A stretch of 64,000 nt of DNA from Dipteronia dyeriana (lineage: Eukaryota > Streptophyta > Magnoliopsida > Sapindales > Sapindaceae): contig CM065299.1 of assembly GCA_032871835.1 (NCBI GenBank), positions 5,055,001-5,119,000 on the forward strand, written 5' to 3'. Below, in pieces: positions 22,175 through 34,992 of the stretch. Position 1 is the stretch's first letter. Every line of letters starts with the position of its first letter. The notes under the pieces were generated by a model, which was not told the DNA's origin, did not search any database, and was given only the letters and a program-made list of their open reading frames with translations. The position numbers and the translations under genes were made by a program.

Positions 22175-24085
22175 TGGCATTTCAATTCCTTCATGAGATC
22201 TATTTCTAGAAAATGTGTTTTGTTAAAAAATATTTATATGCGATATGTATTTGATTCCAATACATAAACTCATTCGCATATATTTAATTAAGAATGCGCC
22301 TAAGTTCTAAGTGAATATTTGAGCTGTCTCTTGTGAGAAGTAAAAGTCAATGTGAATTCTATCTTAGGCATTCGTGTATGAAATTCTATCTTAGGCATTC
22401 GTGTATGGGAGTTTTGTAAACTGAAAACATCCTAAGAATTGACATACATGCAAGGCGAAATATATTGATTTATATGGCATAATTTTAGTCTTAACATAGA
22501 GATTTTAGCATGCATGTAGTCTTTGCTGGTATGTGTGAAGTTGCATCTCAATATTTTAGCTTCGCATAGTTACGTTTGTGGATATCGTAGATATAAACTC
22601 TCACGAGACTTCACTCGTCATCTAGGGATCGTCTAGAGGTTTAAAAGGCATGTGGCACACGTAAAGTGTCATCGTGTTCCCTAGAAAGTTGCCTAGTATA
22701 AATGTATTGCTTTTAGTTTTTGTTTATGTTTGTTTAGTTAGTTTTTTATTTTATTTTTTGTGTTTGTTTTGGTATTGCTCCAGGACGAGTAAAATATAGG
22801 TTTGAGGGTATTTTATAGTAAATATTTCTACAATTGGTGTAACCCTCATTTCCTATTGTTTCACTCGTTTCTTGGGCATTTTTGTTATTTAAATTGTTTT
22901 GTGAGCTTTGTGTAGGAAATCATCTAGAAATAAGGTGTCAGAGCTTCATTGAAGAGATTTGGAGGTTAAAATAGCTGAAAGGGTAACGGTATGTGTAAAA
23001 TACCTAACTTTCGGGAGTCATATCTCTCTTCTCAGACTGACTTGGAATTCATGCTACATATATTCGGAAAGCCCCTGATGGGTGTAGTTTTTGGTAATTT
23101 TTACAGATTGCAATTCTGAGTTTTCTCGAGGGAGCTATGCCCATTTTCGAATTATTTAGTTTTATTTTAATGTTGTGACTTATCTTTTAAACTTACCGGA
23201 TAATGATTCTTATACCATGCCAGCACATCATGTGGGAAGCAAATTGATATATTTAATTGTATATGTTTAGATTAGTTTCAAGGTTTGCAAAAGCTAGACT
23301 AAGACCTGAAACGAAATCGAAACCAGAATTAGACCCGCACCAAACCATTTAAAATAATAACATGTGCGGGTATAATTCCAACCTACATGAACCAGTCTTT
23401 TATTTTGCCAATCCGAATTGGTTTTCTTGGTAAAAAGCTAAATATAATGGTTGCATTCAAAAGATATAATTAGAATTCTGAAGGTTGTACAAAGTAAATT
23501 TTTTTAAATGGGTTGATTGAGTAAACAAGTACATGGAGAAATATTATAGAAGGCAATATAACCACCCAAGATAAAAGGAGCGTTGCTGAGAAGATTTTTA
23601 TGGAGATGTAAATTGTTGTGGAGTTTTTTTTTCTTCGATATTATTTTAAAAATATTCATTTATTACCATTTATAAATAAATTAAGAGTGAATTTCATCGC
23701 AATAATTAATGATTTTAATGTGTTACCGTTAATATTTTATGTAAAAGGTAATAAGTAAATATTTTTATTTTTGAGGAAATTTACCAAATATTTTTTAAAT
23801 TATCTTTCTATTTTTTAATTTTATTTTAAATGTACAATATGTATTCAATACACTATGATTATTTTCAAATTTAATAAATAAATAAATATATTTTTCAAAA
23901 CAAATTAATATTAACATTTTTTTCTAAATTTGTTTTAAAAATTATTTATTTATCATTATCGTTTATAAAAAAAGTAAAAGCCTTTATTACATAGGGATTC
24001 TTTCCTCGGTCAAAAGAATTTTATATCACCAAAAAAAATAATTAATTCTTTTTCAGAAAACAATTAAAAATAATTGACTCCCACC
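22175..24085 (+). repeat. Unit 2: LINE tip, Athila-like 3' end and LTR-like upstream sequence
   Basis: Begins with the last bases of the LINE relic (GGCATTTCAATTCC through GTTAAAAAATATTTATATGC), then the segment TGCGATATGTATTTG to GCTCCAGGACGAGTAAAATA, a PPT-like TATAGGTTTGAGGG and the LTR-like part leading to the gene. A 29-bp unit around ATTCTATCTTAGGCATTCGT is tandemly duplicated at 22350-22407, only in this unit. No gene inside. Confidence 0.65.
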
Positions 24086-24095
24086 CTATAAATAG
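24086..24095 (+). promoter_or_regulatory. TATA box, peptide gene copy 2
   Basis: CTATAAATAG 65 bp before the ATG, preceded by TTGACTCCCACC as in the other copies. Confidence 0.7.
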
Positions 24096-24150
24096 ACATA
24101 AAACCTTCATTTCTTACACACAATCTTAAAGTTATTAGAAGGATAAGAAA

Positions 24151-24768
24151 ATGGTGACAATGAACTACTTGATTGCTTACTTCATCGCAGTGTTGGCCAC
24201 TATTGCTAATTTGGACAAATTGCAAGCTCGACCCGAACTCTCGATGGCAAAGCCTACGAGGAGGGTCCCACGTGGGCCAAACCCAACAACTAGCCCAGAA
24301 TCTCCGCCTGCTGCACTAGTGATAGAGGCTACGAGGAGGGTTCCACGTGGGCCAAACACAGCAACTAGTCCGGAATCTCTGCCTGCTGCACTGGTGGCAA
24401 AGCCTACGAGGAAGGTTCCATGTGGGCCAAACCCAACAACTAGCCCGAAATCTCCGCCTTCTACACTAGTGGTAAAGCTTATGAGGAAAGTTCCACGTGG
24501 GCCAAACCCAGCAACTAGCCCGGAATCTCTGCCTGCTGCACTGGTGGCAAAGCCTATGATGAGGGTTTAACGTGGGCTAAACCCAACAACTAGCCCGAAA
24601 TCTCCTCCAGCTGCACTGGTGGCAAGGCCTACGAGGAGGGTTCCACACGAGCCAAACCCAACAACTAGCCCAGAATATCCGCCTTCTGCACTAGTGGTAA
24701 AGCCTATGATGAGGGTTCCACGTGGGTCAAACCCAACAACTAGCCTGAAATCTCCTCCCTCTGTCTAA
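24151..24768 (+). pseudogene. Multi-repeat CLE-like secreted peptide precursor, copy 2, nonsense-truncated
   Basis: Starts with the family signal peptide (MVTMNYLIAYFIAVLATI, cleavage likely after KLQA). Four repeats with cores RRVPRGPNP, RRVPRGPNT, RKVPCGPNP and RKVPRGPNP follow before a TAA at 24568-24570, where the other copies have the CCA of V-P-R (139 aa). Three more repeats stay in the same frame to the shared stop at 24766-24768, so the break is a point lesion and not decay by indels. The first 139 residues could still be made. Confidence 0.7.
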
Positions 24769-25094
24769 TGTAGACAAAGCCCAGTCTTGTCGATGAGGAG
24801 TTGCACCTTCGGGTTCCATCGGTTTTGTGATCATGGGTTGAAAGATTTGTGATGTTTTAGGTTACTTCAGCTATGTTTTACATTATGTAACTAATGTTTG
24901 TTACTTTCATTTCTATCATTTGAAATAAACATCTGATTAATTTGGATTACATCCGAGTTTCATTATTAATTTTTATTCTTTCAGTTTTTCCGTTAATTTA
25001 ACATTATCCAAATTGAATCTAGCCATAATATCCAATTTCTAGTGACAACAGTTTGTAATCTTTAAATAGAAAGGAAGAGAGAGAATAATAATAA

Positions 25095-25146
<52 letters not shown>

Positions 25147-26040
25147 GTTTTTCACCGTATACTCAAAAACTCATTTGACTAATACTTTTAGATAATTATA
25201 TATATATATATAATTCTCAAATATGGATAATGTTTTTATGAATCATATATTATATATCATACATCATCATATAATAGTAATAGACTTTTTCTCTACTTTT
25301 GATGTGTTTCTGACACGTGACAATCATAACTTTTATTATTTTTAACCATTTTTTTTAAATATATCATATATGTAATCAAGAAGCAATCACGTAATTAATG
25401 GAATAAATTCTCTTAATCAATCTCTGATTTTTAATATTAAGTATTTTTTTTATGTATTACATTATTTGGTTAGTTTAAAAGACACGCCATAATTCTTTTT
25501 TCTAACAAGCAATAGATTCGTATTAATTTATTTTAAGTATTGTTAATTAGTTATAATATTTCAAACAAAATATTGTTAATTAGTTATTAGTTATCTATAT
25601 AATATACAATTAATTGTAATAATTTTTAATAATACAATTCTCTTTTCCGAAATCAAAAATCTATATCACATAATTAATGGGATAGTGAATAAATTCTCAT
25701 AACCAATCTTATACTTGATTTTTAACTATTAAGTTATTAGTTTATAAATTAAATTTCCATTTATATTATTTATATTTCCAAGTTTATCGGATTTTGACTT
25801 AATTAAAATCAATAATTGATTAAAATAGGAAGAATAAGAAGAATTAACGGATTAGTATGAGAATATGCATTCAATGTTATTAATTTATTTAAAATATTTT
25901 CTATTTATAAAATTTATATTTCCAAGTTCAATGGATTTGACTCTGAAATATGATAATTGATAAGTATAAGAATAATACAAATAATTAATTGATTAACACA
26001 AGAAAACCAAGATTATACATTTAATGTAAGAATGTACCAC
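24769..26040. other. 3' flank of copy 2, AT-rich
   Basis: 3' UTR-like sequence with an AATAAA near 24925, then AT-rich flank shared with the other units. A TA microsatellite lies at about 25097-25143. No gene. Confidence 0.7.
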
Positions 26041-27632
26041 AGAGAGAAAAGGCGGAGGGTGCAACATGGTTTCGATCCGGAATTTCAATTCTTTCAATTT
26101 ACATGCCAAGGTAATTTACATTCCACTTCACGGAATTCTTTTTACGTGGTCCAATCATAGAGTGAAGGAGTCGTGGGATTGGATTGATCGGTTCTTAATT
26201 TCTCCTTTGATTTTGTCATGGTTTCCCAATCTCTCGTAATGGGGGCTACCAGGATCGATTTCAGATCATAATGTTATCATGATCTGTGAAACGCACGTCG
26301 ATTGGGGTTCTTGCCCTTTTAGATTTTACAATGGCTGGTTGGGTGACAGAAGATTAGCAAAAGAAGCAATTAAAGGCTAGATTGATTGCAAGGTGGCAGA
26401 CTCTTATGGATTTATTCTTTTCTCCATGGTAAGAGGTGTTATGATTTACACTAAACAATGGTTGCTGGCAAACAATAAGGATCCTAATCATATCAAAGGC
26501 ATTTAGGATCGACTTGGGGAAATTGAGTGGAGGGCCAATAATGAGGGATGGACGAATGATATTAGAAAGGAAAGGCTTAAGTGTTTAGAGGATTTATGGA
26601 CGGTAAGAACAAATGTGGAGGTAAAAATTGAGATTGAAATGGGTGAAAGAAGGGGATAAGAACTCTAAATTCTTCCACTTGATGGCTAGTGAGTAGAAGA
26701 GAGGAAATTGCATCGGGGATATGGATTTGATGGTGTGAAGTGCATAAAACGCACTAATGTTCTTAGAGGTGTTTTACAACACTTCAAGGATCCTTTCAAG
26801 AAAGTGGAGCGACAAAAGCCTAAACTTGGAGGACTGAATTTCAATTTGCTGTCGATAGAAGAAAGGGAGGGTCTTGAAACTGAATTTAGTATAGAAGAAG
26901 TGTGGAGCACATAGTGTAGTTGTGATGGTAACAAAGCCCCGGGTCTGGATGGATTGACTCTAAGTTTTATTCAAGTTAATTGAGAGGTGACGGGTGACGA
27001 TTTTATTAAGTTCTTATCCGAATTCCATAAGAACAACATTGTAGTTAAAGAGATAAATAAAACTTTCATTTCTCTAGTGCCAAAATGTTGGAAACCGAAT
27101 TTGATGAAGGGTTTTAGGCCGAATAGCTTTGTGGGGTGCATGTACAATGTGTTGGCAAAGGTTCTAGCCAATTGAGTTAAGTGATTTATGAACACTATTA
27201 TTGGTGATTATCAAATGGCTTTTGTCAAGGATAGCCGAATCCTTGATAGTCTAGTGATTGCAGAAGAAATTGTCCATAAGTAAAAAAGAGTCTAGATGGA
27301 GGGGAATTCTACTAAAGCTAGATTTTGAAATAGCATACAACATTGTAGACCATAATTTTTTGTTGGACATGATGACTGGAATAGGTTTTAGGGATATGTG
27401 GAAAAGATGGATGAGAGATGTTATCTAAACATCGGCTTTATTGGTCTTGATATATGGAAGTCCTACGTCGCAATTCAAAAAAGAAAGAGGTCTTCGTTAA
27501 GGGGATCCGTTCTCCCTTTTCCTTTTCAATAGGGTGGTAGAAGGTTTGAGCTTATTATTGGTGAAAGCTCACGATTTGAATATGATCAAAGGAGTTTCAT
27601 TCGGTGATAACATTATAACATGGCATTTCAAT
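26041..27632 (+). pseudogene. LINE endonuclease/RT relic, unit 2
   Basis: Plus-strand relic of a plant L1-type LINE. It covers the C-terminal endonuclease (IPFTW-like, then SNHRVKESW, RIDRFLISP and ISDHNVIM in related units), the linker (WLKEGDKNSKFFHLMA), the RT start (KAPGLDGLT, FISLVPKC, ANxVK, AFVKD) and RT around FEIAYNIVDHNFLLDMM. The F-A-D-D catalytic block is not present; the relic ends near CATTTCAATTCC. Many stops and frameshifts make it dead. Compared with other units, about 45 bp are deleted at its 3' end. Confidence 0.8.
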
Positions 27633-29413
27633 TCCTATATGCGATATGTATTTGTTTCCAATCCATAAACTCATTCGCATGTATTTGATTAAGAGTAGGA
27701 CTAAGTTCTGAGTGAATATTTGAGCCACCTATTGTGAGAAGTAGATGGCAAAGTGAATTCTATCTTGGGCATTCGAGTATGGGTGTTTTGTAAACCGAAA
27801 GCATCCTAAATATGGGCATACATGAATGACGTGGTATATTGATTTATATGGCATTATTTAGCTTGCATGTAGTCTTTGCTGGTATGTGTGAGGTGACATC
27901 TCAACATTTTGGCTTTGTAGAGTTATGTTTATGAGTATCGTAGCTGTAAACCCTCACGAGACTTCACTCGTCCTCTAAGGAACGTCTAATGGTTTAAAAA
28001 GCATGTGGCACACACAAAGTGACATCGTCGTCCCTATAAAGTTGCCTAGTATAGATGTTATGCTTTTAGTTTTTGTATATATTTTTTTAGTTGGTTTTCT
28101 TGTTTTTGCTCGAGGACAAACAAAATATAGGTTTGATGGTAATTGATAGTATCTATTTCTACAATTGGTGTAACCCTAATTTCCTATTGTTTTCGTGGGT
28201 TCCTTGGGAATTTTTGTTATTTAATGTGTTTTGTGAGCTTTGTATAGGTAATCATCCAAAAATAATATGCTAGAACGTAACTGAAGAGATTTGGAGGTTA
28301 AAAGAGCTGAAAGGGTAACGATTTGTGCAAAATACCAAACTTTCGAGGGTCATATCTTTCTCCTTAGATAGACCTGGAATTCGTGCTACATATATTTTGA
28401 AAGCCCCTGATGTGTAGTTTCTAGCGATTTTTATAGATTAAAATTCTGATTTTTTTCGAGGGAGTTATGTCCGTTTCCGAATTAATTAGTTTTTTTTTAG
28501 TGTTGTGACTTATTTTTTAAGCTTTCTAGATAAGGAATTTTATACCATGCCAGCACATCGTCCGGGAAGCAAACTAATATATTTAATTGCATATGTTTGG
28601 ATTGGTTTCAGGGTTCACAAAATTTGGACTCATACCTGAAACAAAATCGAAACCGAAACTAAACACACGCCAGACCTTTTGAAATAATAACATGTGCAGG
28701 TATAGTTCCATCCTACAGGAACCGGTCCTTTTTTCCAATCTGAATTGGTTTTCCTGGTAAAAAGCTAATATAATGGTTGCATTTAAAAGATATAATTAGA
28801 ATTTTGAAGGCTGTACAAAGAAAATTTGATTTTTTTTAATTTTAAAGATGGGTTGATTGAGTAATCGGTACACGGGGAAATATTATGGATGGAATAGAAC
28901 CACCCAAGACAAAAGGAGAGTTGTTGAGAAGATTTTTATGGAGTTGTAAATTGTTGTGGAGTATTTTTTTCTTCGGTATTATTTTAAAAATATTCATTGA
29001 TTACCATTTATAAATAAATTAAGAGTGAATTTCATCGCAATAATTAATGTTTTTAATGTGTTACCGTTAATATTTTATGTAAAAGGTAATAAGTATATAT
29101 ATATATATTTTGAGGAAATTTACCTAATATTTTTTAAATTATCTTTCTATTTTTAACCTCTATTTTAAATGTATTCAATACACTATGATTATTTTTAATT
29201 TTATTTATTTTAAAAATATATTTTTCAAAACAATTTAGTATTAACATGTTTTTCTAAATTTGTTCTAAAATATATTTATTTATCATGACCGTTTATAAAA
29301 ATAATTAAAAGCTTTTATTACATATGGATTCTTTTTTCGGTCAAAAGAATTTTACATCACCAAAAAAAAAATATTCTTTTTTGGAAAACAATTAAAAATA
29401 ATTGACTCCCACC
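27633..29413 (+). repeat. Unit 3: Athila-like 3' end and LTR-like upstream sequence
   Basis: Same structure as the other units: TGCGATATGTATTTG, GCTCGAGGACAAACAAAATA, then TTTGATGGTAATTGATAG and the LTR-like part. It is nearly identical to 34993-36130 over about 1.1 kb and less similar beyond that. No gene. Confidence 0.7.
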
Positions 29414-29423
29414 CTATAAATAG
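29414..29423 (+). promoter_or_regulatory. TATA box, peptide gene copy 3
   Basis: CTATAAATAG 65 bp before the ATG, in the conserved TTGACTCCCACC context. Confidence 0.65.
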
Positions 29424-29478
29424 ACATGAAATATTCATTTCTTACACACAATCTTAAAGTTATTAGCAGGATAAGAAA

Positions 29479-32006
29479 ATGGTGAAAATGAAGTACTTGA
29501 TTGCTTTCTTCATCGTAGTGTTAGCCACTGTTGCCAGTTTGGACAAAGTACAAGCCTGAACCGAACTCTCGATGGCAAAGCCTACAAGGAGGGTCCCACA
29601 TGGGCCAAACCCAGCAACTAGCCTGGAATCTCCGCCTTCGACACTAGTGGTAAAGCCTACGAGGAAGGTTCCGCGTGGGCCAAACCCAGCAACTAGCCCG
29701 GAATCTCTGCCTTTGTACGTTCCTCAGTTTTTGATTGACTTATTTCGTTGACATCCACATTTGGGGATTGTTGTGTAAGGGTAGTTTAGGCCATCATTGC
29801 TCAAGACCTAGCTAAAGCTTCAAAAGTTAAATCACTTGCTTAACCTTGTTTGAAGAGTTTTAATGCATACACACACTCTCATGCATGTTTTTGATCATCT
29901 TGCATGAATGCTTAATTGTCATAATTGTGTGCCTTTTTACCATAACTCTTGCTTGGGTGTTTGATGCATTTTGTTTTCTCTTAGAAGAGTTTTTTCCCCT
30001 TGACCGCGGTCGGGACCGCTCCCTGTGTATTACCTCCACCGCGGTATGCACAACAGTGTTCTCCAGGCGTTGCACACTGCTGCTAATACGGCCTGTGCAT
30101 GTTGCATGCACAACGGTCTCCCAAACGGAGTTTCTCAGTGATGCACCGCTGGCTCTACCGTGGTCTGGACATTGCCTGTACCGCAGTCCAGACAGCGGAG
30201 ATTCCCAGACGATGCACCGCTCACGATACCATGGTCTGGACACTTGCCTAGGTCGCGGCACACACAGCGGTCATGACGGGAATCAGTTACCTTTTGTCCA
30301 AAACGATGCCGTTTCGTGTAGGGCACATTATATATATGTTCTTTTCTCTTCTCTTTAGCCTTGTGAGTCCAAGAAGCCATTTTTACCCACCAAGCTTTTC
30401 TTGAGAGAGAAATTGACTCCAAGAGAGAGAGAGCTCCCAAGAACCCATATTGACTCAACAAAACTCCAATCCATAAGCATCTAGCTTCTTCTTGCATCTT
30501 CCAAGCATGGATTGTTCTTGTTTTCATTGACTAGGTAATCTCTACATGACCTGGAATTAATTGTTTCATTACTAGGCTATGTTTACCTAGAAAAAGCATT
30601 AATTACTTATTAATTGTATGCTTTTAAGCTTTATTGCATTTATAACATGCTTGTGTTGTTGCTTGTTGGTTGAGATGTATTTTTTATGATAGCTAGGGTT
30701 TGTGACCATTTTTCCCTTCTAGCTAAATCTCTATGCTTTGCATTTAGATATTGTTTAGGACTCATTGATTGCATTTTGTGATTGCATTGTAGTCCTTGTC
30801 ATGTTTAATGACAACTTATGTTGAAATGACTTTGTTTGATAACTAGGATATATTGTTGCATAACTATATCTAGTTAAGTCTTTATGAACATTCATTTAGA
30901 CATTGATATTTAGGAATTGTACTTAGTGACATTCTTAAATTCCTAGATAAGAATTTAGTGTTGCCTAGCATTACTTGCATGTCTGAATATTTTATCATAT
31001 TCACTTAGGTTGTGTTTGACTCTTCATTGAGGTTAAGTCTTGTGGCTTCGGTGTGAAGTTGCACAAGCAAGGGAAGTCTTACAACCAAGGATGGGTTGAC
31101 AAACAATTGGTCGGGTGCCACTGTAAAAGGCCCAAGGGGGTAGAGTATGAGGCGTTCACGCCAAGAGTAGTGTATCATAGGATATCACTAGGGACTGAAC
31201 CAAGAGTGGTGAGTGGTGAGTGGCGAGTGGCGGTGTCCATAGCCTGAGGTTATTGAGTGTGAGAGTCCGAGAATCACTTGAGGGTGTAACCTTTTATTCA
31301 TATAGTGGATTTGTGTGACTGAGTGTGGCACACTTAATAGCCTGTGGTTTTTCCCATTCGGAGGGTTTCCACGTAAACATCAAGTGTTATTTATATTTCC
31401 GCAATTTATACTTGATGTTGTATGTTTGTTTTATTGGGTGAATTTTGAATATTGACTAAACAAGAAAAATTAGTAATTAACTTGATTAAAACCTATTCAC
31501 CCCCCCTCTACGTTTAGTCATACACGTTTTTAGGGAACTTTCAGCCTTCTACACTAGTGGTAAAGCCTACAAGGAAGGTTCCACATGAGCCAAACCCAGC
31601 AACTAGTCTAGAATCTCCGCCTAATGCATTTTTGGCAAAGCCTACGAGGAAGGTTCCACGTGGGCCAAACTCAGCAACTAGTCCGGAATCTTCGCCTGCT
31701 GCACTAGTGGTAAAGCCTACGAGAAAGGTTCCATGTGGGCCAAACCCAACAATTAGCCAAAAATCTCCGCCTGTTTCACCGGTGGAAAAGCCATTGAGGA
31801 AGGTTCCACGTGGGCCAAACCCAGCAACTAGCCCGGAATCTCCGCCTTCTACGCTAGTGGTAAAGTCGACGAGAAAGGTTCCCCGTGGGCCAAACCCAGC
31901 AACTAGCCCGGAATCTCCGCCTACTGCACTGGTAGCAAAGCCTACGAGGAAGGTTCCACGTGGGCCAAACCCAGTAACTAGCTCGGAATCTCCACCCTCT
32001 GTCTAA
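29479..32006 (+). pseudogene. Multi-repeat CLE-like secreted peptide precursor, copy 3, nonsense codon and LTR insertion
   Basis: The signal peptide MVKMKYLIAFFIVVLATVAS is followed at 29557-29559 by a TGA (residue 27, where intact copies have AGA), right at the predicted cleavage site. Two repeats follow in frame up to 29713, where a 1830-bp solo LTR (29714-31543) with a 5-bp target duplication interrupts the second repeat's spacer. Six more repeats continue in the same frame from 31544 to the stop at 32004-32006. About eight repeats existed before the insertion. The copy is dead. Confidence 0.85.
29714..31543 (+). mobile_element. Solo LTR of a Copia (SIRE-like) element
   Basis: 1830 bp starting TGTACGTT and ending AACTTTCA, flanked by GCCTT on both sides (29709-29713 and 31544-31548). 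Removing it plus one GCCTT gives a peptide repeat matching the other copies, so the boundaries are exact. The 3' part carries TTCACCCCCCCTCTACG, common near the end of SIRE/Maximus-type Copia LTRs. At 30000-30270 is a cluster of CCGCGGT and ACCGCT motifs in loose direct and inverted order. There is no internal region, so it is a recombination product. Orientation is inferred from the CCCCCC tract. Confidence 0.85.
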
Positions 32007-32311
32007 TGTAGACAAAGCCTAGTCTCGTCCATGACGAGTTGTGATCATGGGTTGAAAGATATGTGATGTTTTGGGTTACTTCAGCTCTGTTTTACATTAT
32101 GTAACTAATGTTAGTTACTTTGCTTTCTATCATTTCGAATAAACATCCGATTAATTTGGATTTCATCCGGGTTTTTTATTTTAATTTTTAATCCTTCAGT
32201 TTTTTCGTTAATTTAACATTATCCAAATTGAATCTAGCCATAATATCCAATTTCTAGTGACAACAGTTTGTAATCTTTAAATAGAAAGGAACAGAGAGAA
32301 TAATAATAAGA

Positions 32312-32357
<46 letters not shown>

Positions 32358-32418
32358 TTATTTATTTAAAAACTTTTTTCACCGTATACTTCAAAACTCA
32401 CATGACTAATATTTTTAG

Positions 32419-32498
<80 letters not shown>

Positions 32499-33360
32499 CA
32501 CCATATACTTCAAAACTCATTTGACTAATATTTTTAGTTATATATATATAATTCTCAAATATGGATAATGTTTTTATGAATAATATATTATATATCATAT
32601 ATCATCATATAATAGTAATAGACTTGTTTCTCTACTTTTGATGTGTTCGTGACATGGGACAATCATAAATTTTATTATTTTTAACCTTTTTGTAATATAT
32701 CATATATGTAATCAATAGAAAATCACGTAATTAATGGAATAAATTCTCTTAACCAATCTCCGATTTGTAATTATTATGTATTTGTTTAAGTATTACACTA
32801 TTTGCTTAGTTTAAAAGACACACCATAATTCTTTTTTCCTAACAAGCCATATATTCGTATTAATTTTTTAAGTATTGTTAATTGGTTATAATATTTCAAA
32901 CAAAATATTGTTAATTAGTTTTTAGATATCTATATAATATACAATTAATTGCAATATTTTTTCCGAAATAAAAAATCTATATCTTATAATTAATGGGATA
33001 GTGAATAAATTCTCATAACCAATCTTATACTTGATTTTTAATTATTAAGTTATTAATATATAAATTAAATTTCCATTTATATTATTTATATTTCCAAGTT
33101 TATCGGATTTTGACTTAATTAATATCAATAATTGATTCAAATAGGAGGAATAAGAAGAATTAATTAGTATGAGAAAACCGAAATTATGCATTCAATGTTA
33201 TTAATTTTATTAAAATATTTTCCAATTATATCATTTATATTTCCAAGCTCAATGGATTTGACTCTGAAATATAATAATTGACCAGTATAAGAATAATACA
33301 AATAATTAATGGATTAACACAAGAAAACCAAGATTATACATTTAATGTAAGAATGTACCC
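32007..33360. other. 3' flank of copy 3, AT-rich
   Basis: 3' UTR-like sequence with AATAAA near 32147, then AT-rich flank. Long TA microsatellites lie at about 32318-32352 and 32418-32494, and the segment between and after them (TTCACC...TATACTTCAAAACTCA) is duplicated. No gene. Confidence 0.7.
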
Positions 33361-34992
33361 CGGAGAGAAAATGCGGAGGGTGCAACATGGTTTCGATCCA
33401 GAATTTCAATTCTTTCAATTTACGTGCCAAGGTGATTGACATTCTGCTTCGGGGAATTCTATTTACGTGGCCCAATCATAGAGTGAAGGAGTCATAGGCT
33501 CGGATTGATCGGTTCTTAATTTCTCCTTTGATGTTGTCATGGTTTCCCAATCTCTCGTAAAGGGGGCTACCAGGATCGATTACAGATCATAATAATATCA
33601 TGATCTGTTGAACGCACGTCGATTGGGGTTCTTGCCCTTTTAGATTTTACAATGGCTGGTTGGATGACAGAAGATTAGCAAAAGAAGCAATTAAAGGCGA
33701 GACTGATTGCAAAGTGGAGGACTCTTTTGGATTTATTCTTTTCTCCTGAGTGAAAGCTGTTACGATTTACACTAAACAGTGGTTGCGGGCAAACAATAAG
33801 TATCCTAATCATATCAAGGGCATTAAGGATCGACTTGGGGAAACTGAGTGGAGAGCCAATAATGAGGGATGGACGAATGATATTAGAAAGGAAAGGCTTA
33901 AGTGTTTAGAGGATTATTGGCAGGTTCTTAGACGGGAAGAACTAATGTGGAGGTAAAAATTGAGAGTGAAATGGTTGAAAGAAAGGGATAAGAAATCCAA
34001 ATTCTTCCACTTAATGGCTAGTGAACGGAAGAGAGAAAATTACATCAGGGATATGGATTTTGATGGTGTGAAGTTGACAAAATGCACTAATCTTCGCAAA
34101 GTTGTTTTACAACTATTCTAGGATCTTTTCAAGAAAGTGGAATGGCAAAAGCCTAGACTTAGAGGACTGTATTTCAATTTGTTGTCAATAGAAGAAAAGG
34201 AAAGTCGTGAAACTGAATTTAGTATAGAAGAAATGTGGAGCACGGAGTGTAGTTGTGATGGCAACATAGCCCAAGTCTGGATGGATTGACTCTAAGTTTT
34301 ATTCAAGTTAATTGAGAGGCGATCCGCGACGATTTTATTAGGTTCTTATCCGAATTCCATGAGAACATCACTATAGTTGAAGAGATAAATAAAACTTTCA
34401 TTTCTCTAGTGCCAAAATGTAGGAAACCGGAATTGATGAAGGATTTTTGAGCCGAATTGTTTGGCGGAGTGCATGTACAAAGTGTTGGCAAAGGTTCTAG
34501 CCAACAAAGTTAAGAGAGTTATGAACACTATTATTGGTGATAATCAAATGACTTTCGTCAAGGATCACCAAATACCTGATAGTCTAGTGATTACAGAAGA
34601 AATTGTCCATAAGTGAAAAAGAGTCAAGATGGAGGGGAATTCATACAACATTGTAGACCATAATTTTTTGTTGGACATGATGACAGGAATGGGTTTTGGG
34701 GATCTATGGAAAAGATGGATGAGAGATGTTGTCTAAACATCGGCTTTATCTGTCTTGATAAATGAGAGTCCTACTTCGGAATTCAGAATAAAAAGAGGTC
34801 TTCATTAAGGGGATCCGCTCTCCCCTTTCCTTTTCAATAGGGTGGTAGAAGGTTTGAGCTTATTATTGGTGAAAGCTCACGATTTGGATATGCTCAAAGG
34901 AGTTTCATTCGGTGATAACATTATAACACGGCATTTCAATTCCTTTATGAGATCTATTTTTATAAAATGTGCTTTTTAAAAAAAAAAAAATT
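33361..34992 (+). pseudogene. LINE endonuclease/RT relic, unit 3
   Basis: Same relic as in unit 2, with a better preserved endonuclease-RT linker (33750-33956: KDRLGETEWRANNEGW, ERLKCLEDYW). RT pieces follow (FISLVPKC, VLAKVLAN near 34483-34510). About 30 bp are missing around 34640 relative to the other units. It ends with an A-rich run near 34977-34992. Stops and frameshifts throughout. Confidence 0.8.

Noticed and set aside
28091..28273. A 60-residue frame repeated identically at 35446-35628
   Set aside because: It is the LTR-like repeat segment duplicated between units 3 and 4, rich in F/W/L from T-rich DNA, with no start context or family match.
29885..30358. A 157-residue plus-strand open frame and its minus-strand counterparts at 29860-30527
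   Set aside because: They lie inside the solo LTR with no domain or family features; the GC-rich motif cluster keeps frames open by chance.
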